Shown: in pieces, positions 33,118 to 34,856 of the stretch
How the letters are laid out: each line of letters opens with the position of its first letter
Numbering within the stretch: position 1 is the stretch's first letter
NCBI GenBank assembly: GCA_945903305.1
Contig: CAMDOA010000024.1
Location: forward strand, 1-34,856
Length of the DNA: 34,856 nucleotides
Direction of reading: 5' to 3'
Origin: Chitinophaga pinensis
GTDB taxonomy: Bacteria; Bacteroidota; Bacteroidia; Chitinophagales; UBA10324
The notes under the pieces: model-generated
Told to the model about the DNA's origin: nothing
What the model saw: the letters and a program-made list of their open reading frames with translations, nothing else
Databases searched by the model: none
Program-made: the position numbers and the translations under genes

Positions 33118-34856
33118 ATGAAATTATATAATAAATTGACAGTGCTGTTTTTTTTAATGATTGCTTTTAAGACTACAACAGCTCAAACCATTTCTCTCAA
33201 TTCACAATTTGGACAATACTGTCCAAGCGATACAATTGCGGTTAATTTTAATTATGATGGTTATACTGTTGGCAACCTTGTAATTTTTAATGGTGAACTT
33301 TCTTCAACTGCAGGAACTTTTGGATCTCCAACAGCAACAAATACAATTTCTGTAACCATTCCAACCGGTGGATCCGGCGACACTATTGTCATTCTAACAA
33401 TTCCGGCAAGCCCGGGATTTAGCAGCGGCTATAAAGTAAGGGTAAGAACTGTTTCACCTAATACTAATATAGTTAGTAATGCATTCACAATAAATAACCC
33501 GACAGTTGATGCCGGCTCAGCCCAAACCATTTGCTCTAATTCTAATGCATCATTAGATGCAACTCTTGGAGGAGGTGCTATTACTGCAACATGGTCAGGT
33601 GGGGGAACTTTCTCGCCAAATGCAAATACAATTGATCCTACATGGACTCCATCGGCAGCACAAATAACAGCAGGAACTGCAACACTTACAATTACAACCT
33701 CAGGTATATGCCCGTCAGTAAATGATAATGTGATAATAACAATTAATGCCGCCGCAACTGTTGATGCCGGAACTCCTCAAACAATTTGTTCCAATTCACC
33801 TTTGCAATTAAATGGCACTATTGGAGGTGGCGCTGTTTCAGGTACATGGTCCGGTGGTGGAACATTTTCGCCAAATGCAAATACAATTGACCCCACATGG
33901 ACACCCTCAGCGGCACAAATAACAGCTGGAACTGCAACTCTTACATTAACCACTAATGACCCTTCCGGCCCTTGTTTATCTGATAATGACAATGTGGTTA
34001 TTACAATAAATGCAGCAGCCATTGTCAGTGCCGGAGTTGATCAATCAGAGTGTGCCGGAACTGCAATCAGTATGAACGGAAATTTTGGAGGAGGAGCATC
34101 AGCAGCAGTCTGGGCATCGAGTGGAACCGGCTCATTTAATAACACCAGTTTGATGAATGCGGTGTACACACCTAGTCCGGCAGATATCGTAGCCGGAACT
34201 GTTACAATTACTTTAACAACAAATGATCCTTCAGGTCCATGTCTTTCTGTTTCTGACCAGATGATAATTACTATAACCCCGGGTGCAACAGCAAATGCTG
34301 GTGTAAATCAAACTATTTGTGCTGGTTTAACAGCAACAATGAGCGGAAGTTTTGGAGGGAGTGCTGCATCGGCTTCATGGTCAAGTGGTGGTTCAGGTTC
34401 ATTTAATAATGCAAGTTTAATGACCGCAATATATACACCAAGTGCTGCTGATATTTCTGCAGGTTCAGTAACCATTACACTTACTACTAATAATCCAGCG
34501 GGACCTTGCAACGCCGGAACCGATCAAATGGTTTTAACTATTAATCCTGTTGCAACTGCAAATGCCGGTATTGATCAGTCAATTTGTTCAGGCACAACAG
34601 CAACGATGAGTGGAAGCATAGGAGGTGGTGCATCGTCTGGAACATGGACTACAAGTGGTACTGGCACTTTCAATAATGCAAGTTCAATGAGTGCTGTTTA
34701 TACCCCGAGTGCTGCAGATATTGCAGCAGGAACGGTAACAATTACTTTAACTACAAATGACCCGGCAGGGCCATGTGTTGCTGTAAATAATCAAATGATA
34801 CTTACCATTAGTCAGGCAGCAACCGTAAGTGCAGGTGTTGATCAGACTATTTGTTC
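33118..34856 (+). CDS. Adhesin-like protein with tandem Ig/PKD-like repeats, C-terminus outside window
   Basis: The frame opens at the ATG at 33118 and stays open for 579 codons to the window end. It begins with a signal peptide (MKLYNKLTVLFFLMIAF..., cleavage near TTA before QTISL), then a unique domain of about 105 residues with YCPSDTIAVNFNYDGY, a pattern of surface beta domains. After that come tandem repeats of about 85-89 residues, each starting (T/I)(V/A)xAGxxQxxC and ending GPC...ITIN. Such repeats occur in very long Bacteroidota surface proteins, often ending in a gliding-motility-associated or T9SS sorting domain; here the end is missing. Likely role is adhesion or surface coating; ligand is unknown. 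It starts 5 bases after the 577-residue gene. Confidence 0.85.
   Translation, partial: MKLYNKLTVLFFLMIAFKTTTAQTISLNSQFGQYCPSDTIAVNFNYDGYTVGNLVIFNGELSSTAGTFGSPTATNTISVTIPTGGSGDTIVILTIPASPGFSSGYKVRVRTVSPNTNIVSNAFTINNPTVDAGSAQTICSNSNASLDATLGGGAITATWSGGGTFSPNANTIDPTWTPSAAQITAGTATLTITTSGICPSVNDNVIITINAAATVDAGTPQTICSNSPLQLNGTIGGGAVSGTWSGGGTFSPNANTIDPTWTPSAAQITAGTATLTLTTNDPSGPCLSDNDNVVITINAAAIVSAGVDQSECAGTAISMNGNFGGGASAAVWASSGTGSFNNTSLMNAVYTPSPADIVAGTVTITLTTNDPSGPCLSVSDQMIITITPGATANAGVNQTICAGLTATMSGSFGGSAASASWSSGGSGSFNNASLMTAIYTPSAADISAGSVTITLTTNNPAGPCNAGTDQMVLTINPVATANAGIDQSICSGTTATMSGSIGGGASSGTWTTSGTGTFNNASSMSAVYTPSAADIAAGTVTITLTTNDPAGPCVAVNNQMILTISQAATVSAGVDQTIC
33505..34856 (+). repeat. Five complete and one partial in-frame repeats (255-267 bp) of the adhesin
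   Basis: Repeat starts, set at the residue before xAG, are 33505, 33760, 34024, 34291, 34558 and 34825, giving periods of 255, 264, 267, 267 and 267 bases, all in frame. Repeats 1-2 carry TFSPNANTIDPTWTPSAAQI; repeats 3-5 carry SFNN-x-SLM-x-AVYTPSxADI. Every complete repeat has exactly two cysteines, near its start and near its end. Confidence 0.9.

Noticed and set aside
33505-34856. The direct repeats as a possible CRISPR array.
   Set aside because: The units are 255-267 bases, in frame and protein-coding, with no short conserved repeat separated by unique spacers.

Overview
The window looks like chromosomal DNA from a member of the Bacteroidota, probably an environmental or commensal relative of the Flavobacteriales, Chitinophagales or Sphingobacteriales. 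The evidence is AT-rich sequence, a type IX secretion (T9SS) C-terminal sorting domain, a PorV/PorQ-family protein, a large TonB-dependent receptor with a carboxypeptidase-like N-terminal domain, Bacteroidota-specific T6SS subunits (TssN, TssO), almost no purine-rich ribosome binding sites, and several promoters of the Bacteroidota type (TTG/TTTG, about 18-19 nt, TAnnTTTG). No phage, insertion sequence, CRISPR array or rRNA was seen.

Layout. Positions 1-3300 (minus strand) hold a truncated secreted LamG-like protein, a small lipoprotein and a TMTC-like membrane glycosyltransferase with TPRs. Positions 3457-6314 (plus) hold a T9SS cargo protein, a strong terminator and a PaaN-type aldehyde dehydrogenase. 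Positions 6338-10417 (minus) hold a second GT-C type membrane protein and priA, which is split by a one-base frameshift at a run of seven A. Positions 10546-12268 (plus) hold rsmA overlapping a 2-hydroxyacid dehydrogenase. Positions 12411-21070 (plus) form an apparent three-gene surface operon: TonB-dependent receptor, 1248-residue exported protein, PorV/PorQ-family barrel, closed by a near-ideal terminator.

Positions 21150-25230 are mostly housekeeping: greA, a HIT protein, a MORN-repeat lipoprotein, an SDR oxidoreductase on the minus strand, lumazine synthase and an MBL-fold hydrolase. Then come tRNA-Glu (minus) and the glycolytic pair gap-pgk (plus). The tRNA and gap have recognisable back-to-back promoters.

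Positions 27886-34856 (plus) are the most interesting part. Here lies a tightly packed operon with a TssG-like protein, TssN, TssK and TssO, that is, baseplate and envelope parts of a Bacteroidota (subtype iii) type VI secretion system without sheath, tube, ClpV or spike genes in view. It continues with minimal gaps into an unrecognised 577-residue exported protein with a likely outer-membrane barrel, and then into a long adhesin-like protein of about 85-89-residue repeats, cut by the window end.

Several start codons were set downstream of the longest possible ORF because a promoter or terminator occupies the upstream extension (paaN, gap, pgk). Two degenerate arrays with the same 7-nt period were found, one inside a coding region and one overlapping the greA stop codon.
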